A stretch of 64,000 nucleotides of DNA from Halomonas sp. TD01. Lineage in GTDB: Bacteria; Pseudomonadota; Gammaproteobacteria; Pseudomonadales; Halomonadaceae. Below, in pieces: positions 23,730-32,900 of the stretch; positions within the stretch are counted from its first letter, which is position 1, and the number at the start of each line of letters is the position of its first letter. The position numbers and the translations under genes were made by a program. The notes beneath the pieces are model-generated. The model was not told the origin of the DNA and made no database searches. It worked only from the letters and a program-made list of their open reading frames with translations. The stretch is from the NCBI RefSeq assembly GCF_923868895.1, contig NZ_OV350343.1, positions 1,674,001 through 1,738,000 on the forward strand, given 5' to 3'.

Positions 23730-25202
23730 TTAGCATAAGCTTAACCATGTGCGGCTAAGCCAAGTACCTGCTTTTATAAGTTCGCTCTCCGTTGAACCTG
23801 CATAGCCGAGAACTAAACCAGGGCGCTTATTCTCACCAAGGTAATAGCGGGAAAGCGGAGAAAGCGTAATACCTGCTTCATTAGCACGTCTTACGAGTAT
23901 CTCTTCTTTTTCAAAATTATCGAGCTCAGCCAGTAAGTGCATGCCTGCATGGCCATCAGAAAGCCGGAGCCCTTTGGCCACCGCGGGCGCTAACGCAGTA
24001 CGCAGGCAGGCTTGGCGTTGGCGATAAGCAGCCCGCATACGAGCGATGTGACGAGTAAAGTGGCCGTTGGCAATAAGTTCAGCAAGCGCTGATTGTATGG
24101 GGTAGTTACCTTCGCGGTGCAGTCGCGCCTGGGCGCGCTTAAAGTCTTCGGCAAGCGTATTGGGTAATACCAGATAGCCTAAGCGCAAGCCGGGGTAAAG
24201 CACTTTACTAAAGGTGCCCACATAAATCACCGACGCCTGTTCGGCGAGTCCTTGTAGAGAGGGAGTAGGCGGCGTGTCGTACCGAAATTCACTGTCGTAA
24301 TCATCTTCTATGATCCAACTGCCAGTACGAGAAGCATACTCTAGCAATGCTAGTCGGCGCGGTATTGGCATGGTAACGCCACTGGGATATTGGTGAGAAG
24401 GTGTCACATAGATTAGCCGGGGTGCGGGGGTGCCCGCAGGCGCTAGTGAAGGGTTTAGTCCTTCTTTATCTACGGGTATGAGCGTTGTCGTTAAGCCTGA
24501 GGCGAGGAAGCATGCCTGCGCACCGCGGTAACCAGGTTCTTCCATCCAAACCGAATCACCGTTATCGGTGAGTAGCTGGGTAGTTAGCTCAAATGCCTGC
24601 TGTGCTCCTTGGGTAATCACAATCTGTTCTGGCTGGCAGCGCACCGCTCGAGAGAGCCTTAGATAGTCACAGAGAGCAGCTTTAAGCTCAGGCAGCCCGC
24701 CGCTGGCTTGATAATCCATCCATGATGTCTCTGCGTGATAATAGTGGCGACGCAAAAGGCGTTGCCATAGTTCGCGGGGAAACAGGTCGAGTGCCGGGAC
24801 GCCAGGTGCAAACGCTCGATGGCCGTGGCTTAACGCTCCACTTAGCATTAATAGTATGTTGCCTCGGTTTGAATAGCGAGCAGGCACAGGAGGGGGACGT
24901 TCGGTTCTGTTTAATCGTGTGGGTAGTTTTGCTACATAGAGCCCCGCTCCCTGGCGAGCGATCAGTAATCCTTCCGCCAGCAGCCGATCCATAGCGGCCA
25001 GCACCGTATTGCGACTAATACCTAAAGCGCGGGATAAATAGCGGGAAGAGGGAAGCGCATCACCGGCCGTCAGTTCGCCATGTTGAATCCATTCTTTAAG
25101 CGAGCGGTAGAGCTGTTGAACCAGCGTGGCTGCTTCATTCGCTGTTAGCCTTATCGCTAGTGCCTCCGTAATCCAATCGCTAGCAGCGTTACGTCGTTTC
25201 AC
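23730..25202 (-). CDS. MocR-family regulator (GntR wHTH plus aminotransferase fold)
   Basis: A 490-residue MocR protein: winged helix near the N-terminus (GDALPSSRYLSRALGISRNTVLAAMDRLLAEGLL), then an aminotransferase domain with TQGAQQAFELTTQLL, IEDDYDSEFRY and the PLP lysine in VGTFSKVLYPGLRLGYLV. This is the PdxR/GabR-like branch and the third MocR in 19 kb. The start is uncertain. A GTG at 25202 follows GAGGG and leaves a 92-bp promoter gap to the divergent GNAT gene; a GTG at 25247 would add 15 residues but has no site. It probably controls the adjacent GNAT gene. Ligand unknown. Confidence 0.82.
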   Translation of the reverse strand: MKRRNAASDWITEALAIRLTANEAATLVQQLYRSLKEWIQHGELTAGDALPSSRYLSRALGISRNTVLAAMDRLLAEGLLIARQGAGLYVAKLPTRLNRTERPPPVPARYSNRGNILLMLSGALSHGHRAFAPGVPALDLFPRELWQRLLRRHYYHAETSWMDYQASGGLPELKAALCDYLRLSRAVRCQPEQIVITQGAQQAFELTTQLLTDNGDSVWMEEPGYRGAQACFLASGLTTTLIPVDKEGLNPSLAPAGTPAPRLIYVTPSHQYPSGVTMPIPRRLALLEYASRTGSWIIEDDYDSEFRYDTPPTPSLQGLAEQASVIYVGTFSKVLYPGLRLGYLVLPNTLAEDFKRAQARLHREGNYPIQSALAELIANGHFTRHIARMRAAYRQRQACLRTALAPAVAKGLRLSDGHAGMHLLAELDNFEKEEILVRRANEAGITLSPLSRYYLGENKRPGLVLGYAGSTESELIKAGTWLSRTWLSLC

Positions 25203-25294
25203 TGGTTCCCTCAATTTAGCGATAAGTGGCTCTTTGTTATAGACCACTATAGCGGCAAGCTGAGTTTGTTCACCATCTTAATGGAGTAGTTGCA

Positions 25295-25744
25295 ATGATT
25301 AATATTCGTTCAGCGGTACTGGCTGACTTAGAGGCACTTAGTGGATTACTCGACGGCTATCGGCAGTTCTATAATCAGCCAAGTGATATCGGTGCGGCGC
25401 GTGATTTCTTGCGTCAGCGCTTTGGGCAGGCGGACTCTCGTATATTAGTTAGTGAAAATAGTGACGGTAACCTCACTGGTTTCGTGCAACTTTATCCTGG
25501 AGTTTCCACGGTGGGCTTGAATGCCCGTTGGACGCTAAATGATCTTTTTGTGTTGCCGGAGTGTCGTGATAAGGGGACGGGGAGGGCGTTGATGGAAGCC
25601 GTCACCCAGCTGGCTCGTGAGCATGGTGTCGCGCGCTTGATACTCATGACTCAGGTAGAGAACGAGCGTGCCCAACAGCTATATGAATCATTAGGCTGGC
25701 AGCGCAACACAGCGTTTTATGGGTATTTGCTGGATATCAAATAA
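25295..25744 (+). CDS. GNAT-family N-acetyltransferase
   Basis: A 149-residue GNAT-fold protein. Motif A for acetyl-CoA binding is seen as LNDLFVLPECRDKGTGRALMEAVTQLA (R-x-x-G-x-G/A type, here RDKGTGRAL), followed by LILMTQVENERAQQLYESLGWQRN, the usual C-terminal strand and helix. The acceptor substrate cannot be read from the sequence. The ATG follows GGAG. It is a single gene divergent from a MocR regulator, a common pairing in which the regulator controls the acetyltransferase. Confidence 0.85.
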   Translation: MINIRSAVLADLEALSGLLDGYRQFYNQPSDIGAARDFLRQRFGQADSRILVSENSDGNLTGFVQLYPGVSTVGLNARWTLNDLFVLPECRDKGTGRALMEAVTQLAREHGVARLILMTQVENERAQQLYESLGWQRNTAFYGYLLDIK

Positions 25745-25944
25745 CGGAAATGATGACTAATGAGCAGTCATCTTCTGAAGTAAGTGCCTGCACAAAATTA
25801 AGCGGGCACTGATCATAGGCAACCACTGATTTAATGGGGCTTGAATCCTCGCAAACTTATGCATAAGCACTTATTAGCACTCATATATCGACGAAGCGTG
25901 CCGAGCCCGGCGTTTAGCCGGACTCAAACGACAGAGACCTAATT

Positions 25945-25982
25945 GCAATATAGGTTTAATTGCAGCTGCAACATAGGCTTAA
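25945..25982. repeat. Short imperfect direct repeat downstream of ribH
   Basis: GCAATATAGGTTTAA (25945-25959) recurs as GCAACATAGGCTTAA (25968-25982), 13 of 15 bases identical, starts 23 bp apart. The second copy runs into the ribH stop codon. The rest of the 234-bp gap from 25745 holds one weak hairpin (25903-25925) and no gene that I can see. Confidence 0.5.
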
Positions 25983-26476
25983 GCGTTGCTTAGTTTGCGC
26001 GCTCGGTGCAGGTTTTCCATTGTATTCAGACACGCTTGGGCGGCCTCTTTCCCTTTAGTAACAAAGTGCTGGGTGTAGAAGTCGTGGTGAGTGCTGTGCT
26101 CATGGAAATGGTGTGGTGTTAAGACGACCGAGATAATCGGTACTTGCGTATCTAACTGCACGCGCATTAAGCCATCAATGACCGCATGGGCAACAAAGTC
26201 GTGGCGATAAATGCCGCCGTCTACCACAAAGCCTGCCCCGACAATGGCGCCATAGCGGCCACTTTCGGCGAGTACCTTTGCCTGGAGGGGGATTTCGTAA
26301 GCACCCGACACCGTGAAGATGTCCACTTGCTCGGCGTTAAGACCGCAACGTTCTACTTCAGTGATAAACGCTTCATAAGCTTTCTCAACGATATCCTGAT
26401 GCCAGTGGCCTTGAATAAAGGCAATGCGCTGAGCCGTGGTGTGGGTTGAAAGCGTTAGCGGGAATGTCTGATTCAT
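25979..26476 (-). CDS. ribH: 6,7-dimethyl-8-ribityllumazine synthase, type II
   Basis: A 165-residue lumazine synthase that condenses the pyrimidine amine with dihydroxybutanone phosphate in riboflavin synthesis. Motifs are IAFIQGHWHQDIVEKAYEAF, TVSGAYEIPLQAKVLAESGRYGAIVGAGFVVDGGIYRHDFVAHAVIDGLM and VVLTPHHFHEH. The GHWH and HHFHEH segments are those of type II decameric enzymes like Brucella RibH2. It stands alone, without ribB, ribD or ribE, behind an FMN riboswitch, so it is expected to be made when FMN is low. The second ATG (26476) has the better spacing from AAGAGA; 26482 is the alternative. Confidence 0.92.
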   Translation of the reverse strand: MNQTFPLTLSTHTTAQRIAFIQGHWHQDIVEKAYEAFITEVERCGLNAEQVDIFTVSGAYEIPLQAKVLAESGRYGAIVGAGFVVDGGIYRHDFVAHAVIDGLMRVQLDTQVPIISVVLTPHHFHEHSTHHDFYTQHFVTKGKEAAQACLNTMENLHRARKLSNA

Positions 26477-26540
26477 GGTCATTCTCTTGGATAAGTTGTA
26501 CCAGAATCAGGGCATGCGGAACCGGTCGTCAGGCAACCGC

Positions 26541-26563
26541 AAAAGGTGGCTGAAGCCACTTTT
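26541..26563 (-). terminator. Terminator hairpin in the riboswitch expression platform
   Basis: On the minus strand a GTGGCT-TC-AGCCAC hairpin, flanked by A and T runs (AAAA/TTTT pairing), lies between the FMN aptamer and ribH and ends in CTTTT. It is the probable transcription-termination arm of the riboswitch. Confidence 0.7.
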
Positions 26564-26584
26564 TAAGTTGCGTGTCTAAGGTGC

Positions 26585-26746
26585 CGTTCTCTTTCATCCG
26601 GACTATCACCGTCGGCTTCGGCTTTTCACCGAATCTGCTGACCTCAAGAAATAAAAAAATCACCTTGAGCGCTCGCGGGCTTAGATGACAAAAATTTATT
26701 CAGTCATCATCACCGCCGGTGGGGACTTTCACCCCGCCCTGAGAAC
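26585..26746 (-). promoter_or_regulatory. FMN riboswitch (RFN element) controlling ribH
   Basis: On the minus strand the aptamer reads from CTCAGGGCGGGGTGAAAGTC through CCCACCGGCGG, the variable arm with GCCCGCGAGCG, then GTCAGCAGATTCGGTG and GCCGACGGTGATAGTCCGGA to ATGAAAGAGAAC. These are the conserved RFN core blocks in the correct order. It lies about 110 bases upstream of ribH, with a terminator hairpin between. FMN binding should stop ribH transcription. Confidence 0.96.
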
Positions 26747-26782
26747 TTTGCTGACTATCAGCCCGGCTATATTACGCTTTTT

Positions 26783-28039
26783 CTAAATACCAAGCCACGG
26801 GGGCGTGGTGATCTTAGCGGGGGCGCGCTGCATGATGATCTCGCCGTGGCGAACAGAAAGTAGCACCTCGCCCTGGGTGCGCAGCACGCTGTAGTCATCT
26901 TCACCTTCTAGCAGGTTGAAACTAGCGGGTTTGCCGACCTCTATGCCGTAACGCGCTTCAATATTGAGTGTGCGAGCGCTGTTGTCAGTGATAAGCGACA
27001 GCGCCTGGCTGAAATCCTGATAGCCCATCATCTGGCAGATATGCAGGCCAAAATCGAGCGTTCGTAGTAGCTTGCCATTACCTAAGGAATACCAGGGGTC
27101 GAAGATGGAGTCCTCGGCAAAGCAGACATTAATGCCCGCTGCGTTTAACTCCTTCACTCGGGTAACGCCGCGCCGTTTTGGGTAAGTATCAAAGCGCCCC
27201 TGCAGGTGAATGCTTTCAGTGGGGCAGGAGACAAAGTTGATGCCCGATCGCTTGAGCAGCAGAAACAACTTGGAGCAGTAAGCGTTATCGTAGGAGTGCA
27301 TTGCCGTAGTGTGGCTAGCGGTCACGCGGTTACCTAAGTCGTTAAACAACGCTTCGCAGGCCAGCACTTCAAGAAAGCGCGAGTTAGGGTCATCGATTTC
27401 ATCACAGTGCACATCCACCAAGCGGTCATACTTGATCGCTAGCTCTATCACTCGCTTCATGGAAGCGACACCTAGCTCTCGGGTGTATTCAAAGTGGGGA
27501 ATGCCGCCGACAACGTCCGCACCGATCTCCAGTGCCTCTTCCATCAGGCGGTCGCCGCCGGGGTAGGAGAGAAGACCATCCTGCGGAAAAGCGACCACTT
27601 GTATATCGATTTTATCTTTCAGTTCATCGCGCAAGGCACATAGGGTTTTAATGCCAATCAGGCTTGGGTCGCTGGTATCAGCGTGTGTGCGCACAAACTG
27701 GACGCCGTTGCCTATCAACAGATTCAGGGTTTTAAGCGCGCGCTCGCGAATATCCGCTTCGGTGAGCATGGGCTTACGCTCACCCCAGCGCTCGATGCCT
27801 TCAAACAGCGTGCCGCTTTGGTTCCAACTTGGCTCGCCTGCCGTTAACGCGGCATCCAAGTGTATATGCGGCTCAATGAACGGCGCGCAAAGCAGCTTGC
27901 CGCCCGCATCAATGTGCCCTTCTCCCACCGTTTGCGGTGCGTCTTGAGCGGTGATCGCTGTGAACATGCCGTTCTCAACCTCAAGCCGGTAAAGCTCAGG
28001 GCGCTGGCGTAGGCGGGCGTTAATGATCTGCATGTGCAT
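26783..28039 (-). CDS. codA: Cytosine deaminase (amidohydrolase superfamily)
   Basis: A 418-residue protein closely similar in pattern to E. coli CodA, which deaminates cytosine to uracil. Metal and catalytic residues are conserved: EPHIHLD, AFPQDG, VDVHCDEIDD, TASHTTAMHS and the metal-ligand Asp in NVCFAEDSIFDPW. In E. coli this last segment reads FGHDDVFDPW, so the residue equivalent to Asp314, which shapes substrate preference, is Ser, and His312 is Glu. The start at 28039 (MHMQIINARL) follows AGAGAG and matches the CodA N-terminus. Uracil produced could feed the reductive pathway at 33-38 kb. A related base may be the true substrate. Confidence 0.85.
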   Translation of the reverse strand: MHMQIINARLRQRPELYRLEVENGMFTAITAQDAPQTVGEGHIDAGGKLLCAPFIEPHIHLDAALTAGEPSWNQSGTLFEGIERWGERKPMLTEADIRERALKTLNLLIGNGVQFVRTHADTSDPSLIGIKTLCALRDELKDKIDIQVVAFPQDGLLSYPGGDRLMEEALEIGADVVGGIPHFEYTRELGVASMKRVIELAIKYDRLVDVHCDEIDDPNSRFLEVLACEALFNDLGNRVTASHTTAMHSYDNAYCSKLFLLLKRSGINFVSCPTESIHLQGRFDTYPKRRGVTRVKELNAAGINVCFAEDSIFDPWYSLGNGKLLRTLDFGLHICQMMGYQDFSQALSLITDNSARTLNIEARYGIEVGKPASFNLLEGEDDYSVLRTQGEVLLSVRHGEIIMQRAPAKITTPPWLGI

Positions 28040-28122
28040 AGGTAAGCTCTCTCTCATCAAGTGAATGGAAATTTTCTAGTGATGGAAGCAACCTGCATGC
28101 CAAGCTTATCTTCTCAAAGCGT

Positions 28123-28746
28123 TTAGAGTGCGCTCTCCACTAATAATCCCCGCATTAACGTTTCGATCATGCTCTCGTACTCGTCTGCTAATGAAAATTG
28201 CTGCGGGTCTTGTAGCCAGTCAAAGCAAATGCCGATTAAAAAGCTATGAAACTGAAGACGAGCACTCGCAGGGCTAAGGCCCTGGCGTAATTGGCCGCTT
28301 AACTTAACCTGCTCGAATAGCTGTTCTACTCGCGCTTTTGAATGCTCTGACAGCTGAGTAATCATGCTGATACGCGGGTGGTCATCTTCTAACTTTTCGC
28401 AGCGATGTAGCACGATGGTCGCGGCGCGTTGCAGGGGTAAGTTATAGCAGATAGCGCTGAGCGCGCTGTGGGCGATCCCTTGCAAACACTGGGTGGGCGA
28501 GTGGCCTAAACGGAGCACTGCATCATCGACAATTTCATCAAGCGGCACGCGAACACGTTCTAGTAGGGCATCGAATACCGCGGCTTTATCCTCAAAATGC
28601 CAGTAAATCGCACCGCGGGTCACGCCAGCCGCTGCGGCAATATGAGCCAAGGTGGTGCGCGACACGCCCTGAGTGAGAAACTGAGTTTCTGCAGCATCAA
28701 GAATGGCCTCGCGGGTGCGTTCAGCCTCAGCTTTGCGGCGTGACAT
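28123..28746 (-). CDS. AcrR/TtgR-type TetR-family repressor of the RND pump
   Basis: A 207-residue TetR protein. Its HTH region (ILDAAETQFLTQGVSRTTLAHIAAAAGVTRGAIYWHFEDKAAVFDALLERV) is of the AcrR/TtgR/MexR-partner type, and the C-terminal half has the matching ligand-domain pattern (ERVRVPLDEIV, LHRCEKLEDDHP). The ATG at 28746 follows AGGAG; an upstream in-frame start is not needed. It is divergent from the pump genes and separated from them by a perfect 28-bp palindrome, its likely operator. Expected role: repress the pump and itself until a toxic ligand binds. Confidence 0.88.
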   Translation of the reverse strand: MSRRKAEAERTREAILDAAETQFLTQGVSRTTLAHIAAAAGVTRGAIYWHFEDKAAVFDALLERVRVPLDEIVDDAVLRLGHSPTQCLQGIAHSALSAICYNLPLQRAATIVLHRCEKLEDDHPRISMITQLSEHSKARVEQLFEQVKLSGQLRQGLSPASARLQFHSFLIGICFDWLQDPQQFSLADEYESMIETLMRGLLVESAL

Positions 28747-28824
28747 AGCAGCTCCTAACAAAAAAGTGCCCATATATTGGCATTACTGAATGGCAAAGTC
28801 GCCAGTAGGCTATTAGTATACACG

Positions 28825-28852
28825 TTCACTGACATTCATGAATGTCAGTGAA
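28825..28852. promoter_or_regulatory. Perfect 28-bp palindrome, probable TetR operator
   Basis: TTCACTGACATTCA at 28825-28838 is followed immediately by its exact reverse complement to 28852, giving a gapless palindrome. It lies midway between the divergent TetR gene and the RND adaptor gene. Size and sequence type (ACATTCATGAATGT core) resemble AcrR-like operators. Confidence 0.88.
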
Positions 28853-28895
28853 ATTCTGATAACTGCGTATTAATAACACCGCCGAGGAGTCTGCT

Positions 28896-29993
28896 GTGCG
28901 TAACACTGTGATTCGATTGCTTCCAGCACTGCTGGCCATGCTGCTGGTAGCAGGTGATGCCTATGCTGAAAGCCAGAATGAACATCCTCCCCGGCCGGTG
29001 AAGTTAATCGCACTTGAAGCGTCTGGCTCCGCACTGAAGCGCCAGTTCCCGGCGCGAGTTGAAGCCACCACGCGCAGCAACCTGTCGTTTCGCATGGCGG
29101 GTGAGCTTTTAGAACTTAATGTGAGCCCAGGCCAGCGGGTAACGGAAGGCACATTAATCGCTCGTATTGATGATCGTAATGTGCGCAGTGAATTGGATAG
29201 TGCCCGTTCGCGGTTAGAGCTGGCGCGGGCAACTCACGAGCGCATGCGCTACACCTTGGAGCGCGGTGCGATCAGCCAGGCGCGGTTTGATGAGTCGGAG
29301 GCCGAGTTGCGTGCCGCTCGGGCGACCTTTGAACAGGCCGAAGAGCAGCTGGGAAATACTCAGCTGCGCGCCCCTTACGATGGCGTGATTGCCCAGGTGC
29401 CGGTAGACAACCGTCAGATTGTTCAGGTGCAGGAGACCGTGGCGGTGATTCAGCAGCCAGGGCAGCTTGATGTGGTCTTTCATTTACCGCAGCAAATCGT
29501 TCAGCAGATACCGCGCAATGATGAGGTGACACCATTTGAAACGGCGATGGCCTTTGAAGTCCGGTTTGGCAATAGCGAAAAACCTTACCTTGCCCAACTA
29601 GCTTCTTATACCACTCAGGCCAGCGCCCAAAGCCTTGCCTATGAGGTAACACTTCGGTTGCCGCAGCCCGACGATATCACGCTGCTCGATGGTATGAGTG
29701 CCACCGTGCGGCTTGATCTAGGCCAACTGTTACCAGCGTCCGAACGTCTTGTCTGGCGTTTGCCGCCCGATGCGATTGGCTACCTCGGTGAGAACTCAGA
29801 GCAGGCGGTAGTGTGGCGTTTTCAGGCACCTGACCGTCTAGAGGCGGTACCGGTCGAGGTGGGGCGTTTAACCTCTAAGGGGTTGGAAGTGAGTGGCGAA
29901 CTAGCCGCGAATGATCGTGTGGTGGCAGCGGGAGCCCATCGTGTCAGCGCCGATATGCGTGTAACTCCGTGGGAAAAGGAACAGGGGCTATAA
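28896..29993 (+). CDS. RND efflux periplasmic adaptor (membrane fusion protein)
   Basis: A 365-residue adaptor with an N-terminal signal peptide ending near AYAES. It shows the barrel-sandwich and lipoyl halves (RMAGELLELNVSPGQRVTEGTLIARIDDRNV and QLRAPYDGVIAQVPVDNRQIVQ), a short coiled-coil hairpin between them (about residues 100-150) and a beta-barrel domain. No lipobox Cys is seen. It links the inner-membrane pump to an outer-membrane channel. The GTG start at 28896 follows GAGGAG. The permease gene begins one base after its stop. No outer-membrane factor is encoded nearby, so a TolC-type protein from elsewhere is needed. Confidence 0.9.
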   Translation: MRNTVIRLLPALLAMLLVAGDAYAESQNEHPPRPVKLIALEASGSALKRQFPARVEATTRSNLSFRMAGELLELNVSPGQRVTEGTLIARIDDRNVRSELDSARSRLELARATHERMRYTLERGAISQARFDESEAELRAARATFEQAEEQLGNTQLRAPYDGVIAQVPVDNRQIVQVQETVAVIQQPGQLDVVFHLPQQIVQQIPRNDEVTPFETAMAFEVRFGNSEKPYLAQLASYTTQASAQSLAYEVTLRLPQPDDITLLDGMSATVRLDLGQLLPASERLVWRLPPDAIGYLGENSEQAVVWRFQAPDRLEAVPVEVGRLTSKGLEVSGELAANDRVVAAGAHRVSADMRVTPWEKEQGL

Positions 29994-29994
29994 G

Positions 29995-32900
29995 ATGGTT
30001 GATTACTTCTTACGCCACCGGGCCGCGAGCTATTTAATGACCGTGGTACTGCTTATTGGTGGATCGCTCGCTTTCACCAGCATGGGGCAGCTGGAGTTTC
30101 CTGAATTCACCATTCGTAATGCACTGGTCACCACCCAGTATCCTGGTGCTACGCCAGAAGAGGTAGAGCAGGAAGTCACTTCGACGCTAGAAGAAGCCAT
30201 TCAAGAAATGCCTTCGATTAAACGCATCAGCTCAGTAAGTTCTGATGGGTTTTCTCAAATCACCGTCGAGCTGCAAAGCACGGTGCAAAACGATGAGCTT
30301 CAGCAGCTATGGGATTCACTACGCCGTAAAGTGGGCGATGCTCAGGCCGCTTTGCCGCCAGGCGCTAGTCAGTCACGGGTTAACGATGATTTTGGCGATG
30401 TGTTCGGTCTGATGATTAACCTGACTGGTGACGGCTACGCCATGCCGGACTTAAAAGGCCATGCCGAGTTTCTTAAGCGTGAGCTTGCTTTGGTCGATGG
30501 TGTTGAAAAGGTGTCGCTGGCGGGCGTAAGACAAGAGCGCATTTTCATTGAGGTCGACCGTGAGCGGCTGCGCGCGCTGAACATCCCGTTAAGTTCACTC
30601 CAGCAACTGCTTGACACTCAAAATGCGGTGGTGGACTCGGGGCACTTGAAACAGGGAGGCCAGCGTTTCCGAGTAACGCCTTCGGGTAGTTCTGCCAACA
30701 TTGATGACTTACGCGCGTTAATCGTTAGTGAAGGTAACGGCGAGTTGGTGAGGCTGAGTGATATCGCGGAGGTTTCCCGTGGCTTAACCGAGCAACCACA
30801 GCAGCTTTACCGCGATATGGGGCGGCCAGCTATTTCCCTGGGCATCTCATTTGAAAGCGGCGTTAACGTGGTCGAAGTAGGAGAGCGCCTTGAGCAGCGG
30901 CTAGACGAACTAGAAGCACGCACACCGTTGGGGATGGAACTCAACGTGGTCTATGACCAGCCGAGTGTGGTGGACGATGCTGTATCTGGTTTCCTAATCA
31001 GCCTGATTCAGGCGGTTGCCATTGTGATAGTGGTGCTAATGCTGTTTATGGGCTGGCGCAGCGGCCTGCTGATGGGCTTTATTCTGCTGATTACCATTAT
31101 TGGCACCTTTATGCTGATGCGCATCCACGGCTTGCAGTTGGAAAAGATCTCGCTGGGGGCACTGATAATAGCGTTGGGCATGTTGGTCGATAACGCCATT
31201 GTGGTCACTGAAGGCATGCTGGTTGGCCTAAAGCGTGGCCAAAGTATTCGTGAGTCGGCGCATCAGGTGGTTAAACAAAATGCCTGGCCGCTGCTGGCAG
31301 CAACGTTGATTGCGGTTGCCGCCTTTGCTCCAATTGGGTTGTCGCCGGATACCACCGGTGAATTTATCGGCTCGCTGTTCTATGTGTTGCTGTATTCATT
31401 GCTGCTAAGTTGGCTGACAGCGCTGACGCTCACGCCTTTCTATTTCAAACTGCTGTTTCGCAATGTAGCCCCCAGCAGCGGAGACGAAGATCCGTATAAC
31501 GGCGTGGTGTACCGCGTATTTAGCCGCGTGATTGTGGCGGGTATCCGGCTGCGTTGGCTAACACTTGGTCTGGTGATAGCCATTCTGGCAGGCGCAGTTG
31601 TTGGCTTTGGCTCGGTCAAAAATGCCTTTTTTCCGGCCTCCAATACGCCCATCTTCTTTGTCGATTACCGCACGCCAGAAGGCACCGATATTCTGGAAAC
31701 CCAGCGGCGGGTGGCTGAGTTGGAAGAGGTGGTCATGGACATGGAAGGCGTCCGCCACCTCACCACCGTTGTAGGCGGCGGTGCCCAGCGCTTTACCCTG
31801 ACCTATGCGCCGGAAGACCGCTACGCCAGCTATGCACAGCTAATTATTGAAACTGATGACAAAGCCGCGCAGCAAGCGCACATGGCGGATGTCGAAGCGG
31901 TACTACAGCGAGATCACAGCGATATCGACTATAAAATTGCCCCGCTGGAAGTCGGCCCTGCTCCGAAAGCTAAGATCGAAGCAAGGCTATACGGCAGCGA
32001 TCCCGCCGTATTACGCCAACTAGGTGATCAGGTCGCGGCGCTGTTTAGTGATACGTCCAATATGGTCAGTGTACGTACCAACTGGCGTAACCGTGTTCAG
32101 GCCGTAGTGCCTATTTTTGCCGAAGACACGGCACGACGCCTGGGCGTCACACGTGAAAATCTGGCGGCCACACTGGCGCTGAGTACCAGTGGTAGCCAGG
32201 TGGGCATCTACCGTGACGGCAGCGACCTGATCCCGATCGTTGCCAGAGCGATACCTGAGCAGCGCAACGATATCGACAACATAGGGTCGCTAAACGTATG
32301 GAGCGCCGAACAGGGGCGTTACATCACCGCGGATCAAGTGATGCGCGATGTGACGACCCAGGTAGCAGATCCACTAATCATGCGCCGCGACCGAGAGCGC
32401 ATGCTGGCGGTGTATGGTGAACCAGACCCGCTCAGTGGTGTGACGGCGGCTAGCGTATTGGCCCAGGTTCGGCCCCAGGTAGAGGCGCTGGAATTGCCGC
32501 CCGGTTATCGGCTTGAGTGGGGCGGTGAATTTGAGACCGCCGGTGAAGCCCAGAGCGGCTTATTTGCGTCGCTGCCACTTGGGTTGGTGATGATGTTCAT
32601 TATCACGGTGGTGTTGTTTAATAACTTCCGTCAGCCGTTGGCGATCTGGTTTTTGGTGCCGCTGACCATTGTCGGGGTAGTCGCTGCGCTACTGTTAACG
32701 GGGATGCCCTTCTCGTTTATGGCGCTGCTGGGCACGCTGAGTTTGATTGGGATGGTGATTAAAAATGCCATTGTTCTGGTGGAAGAAATCAATGTTCAAC
32801 TGCCACTACACAAAGATCGCTATCACGCCGTTGTGCGCGCTGCCATTAGCCGTGTTCGGCCCGTTTCCATGGCTGCGCTGACCACCATGCTGGGGCTTAT

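Noticed and set aside
25225..25248. AGTGG/CCACT inverted repeat as operator of the third MocR
   Set aside because: Arms are only five bases and are not supported by other copies.
25903..25925. GAGCCCGGC/GCCGGACTC hairpin as terminator for ribH or the GNAT gene
   Set aside because: One mismatch in the stem and no T-run in either direction, so I did not call it.
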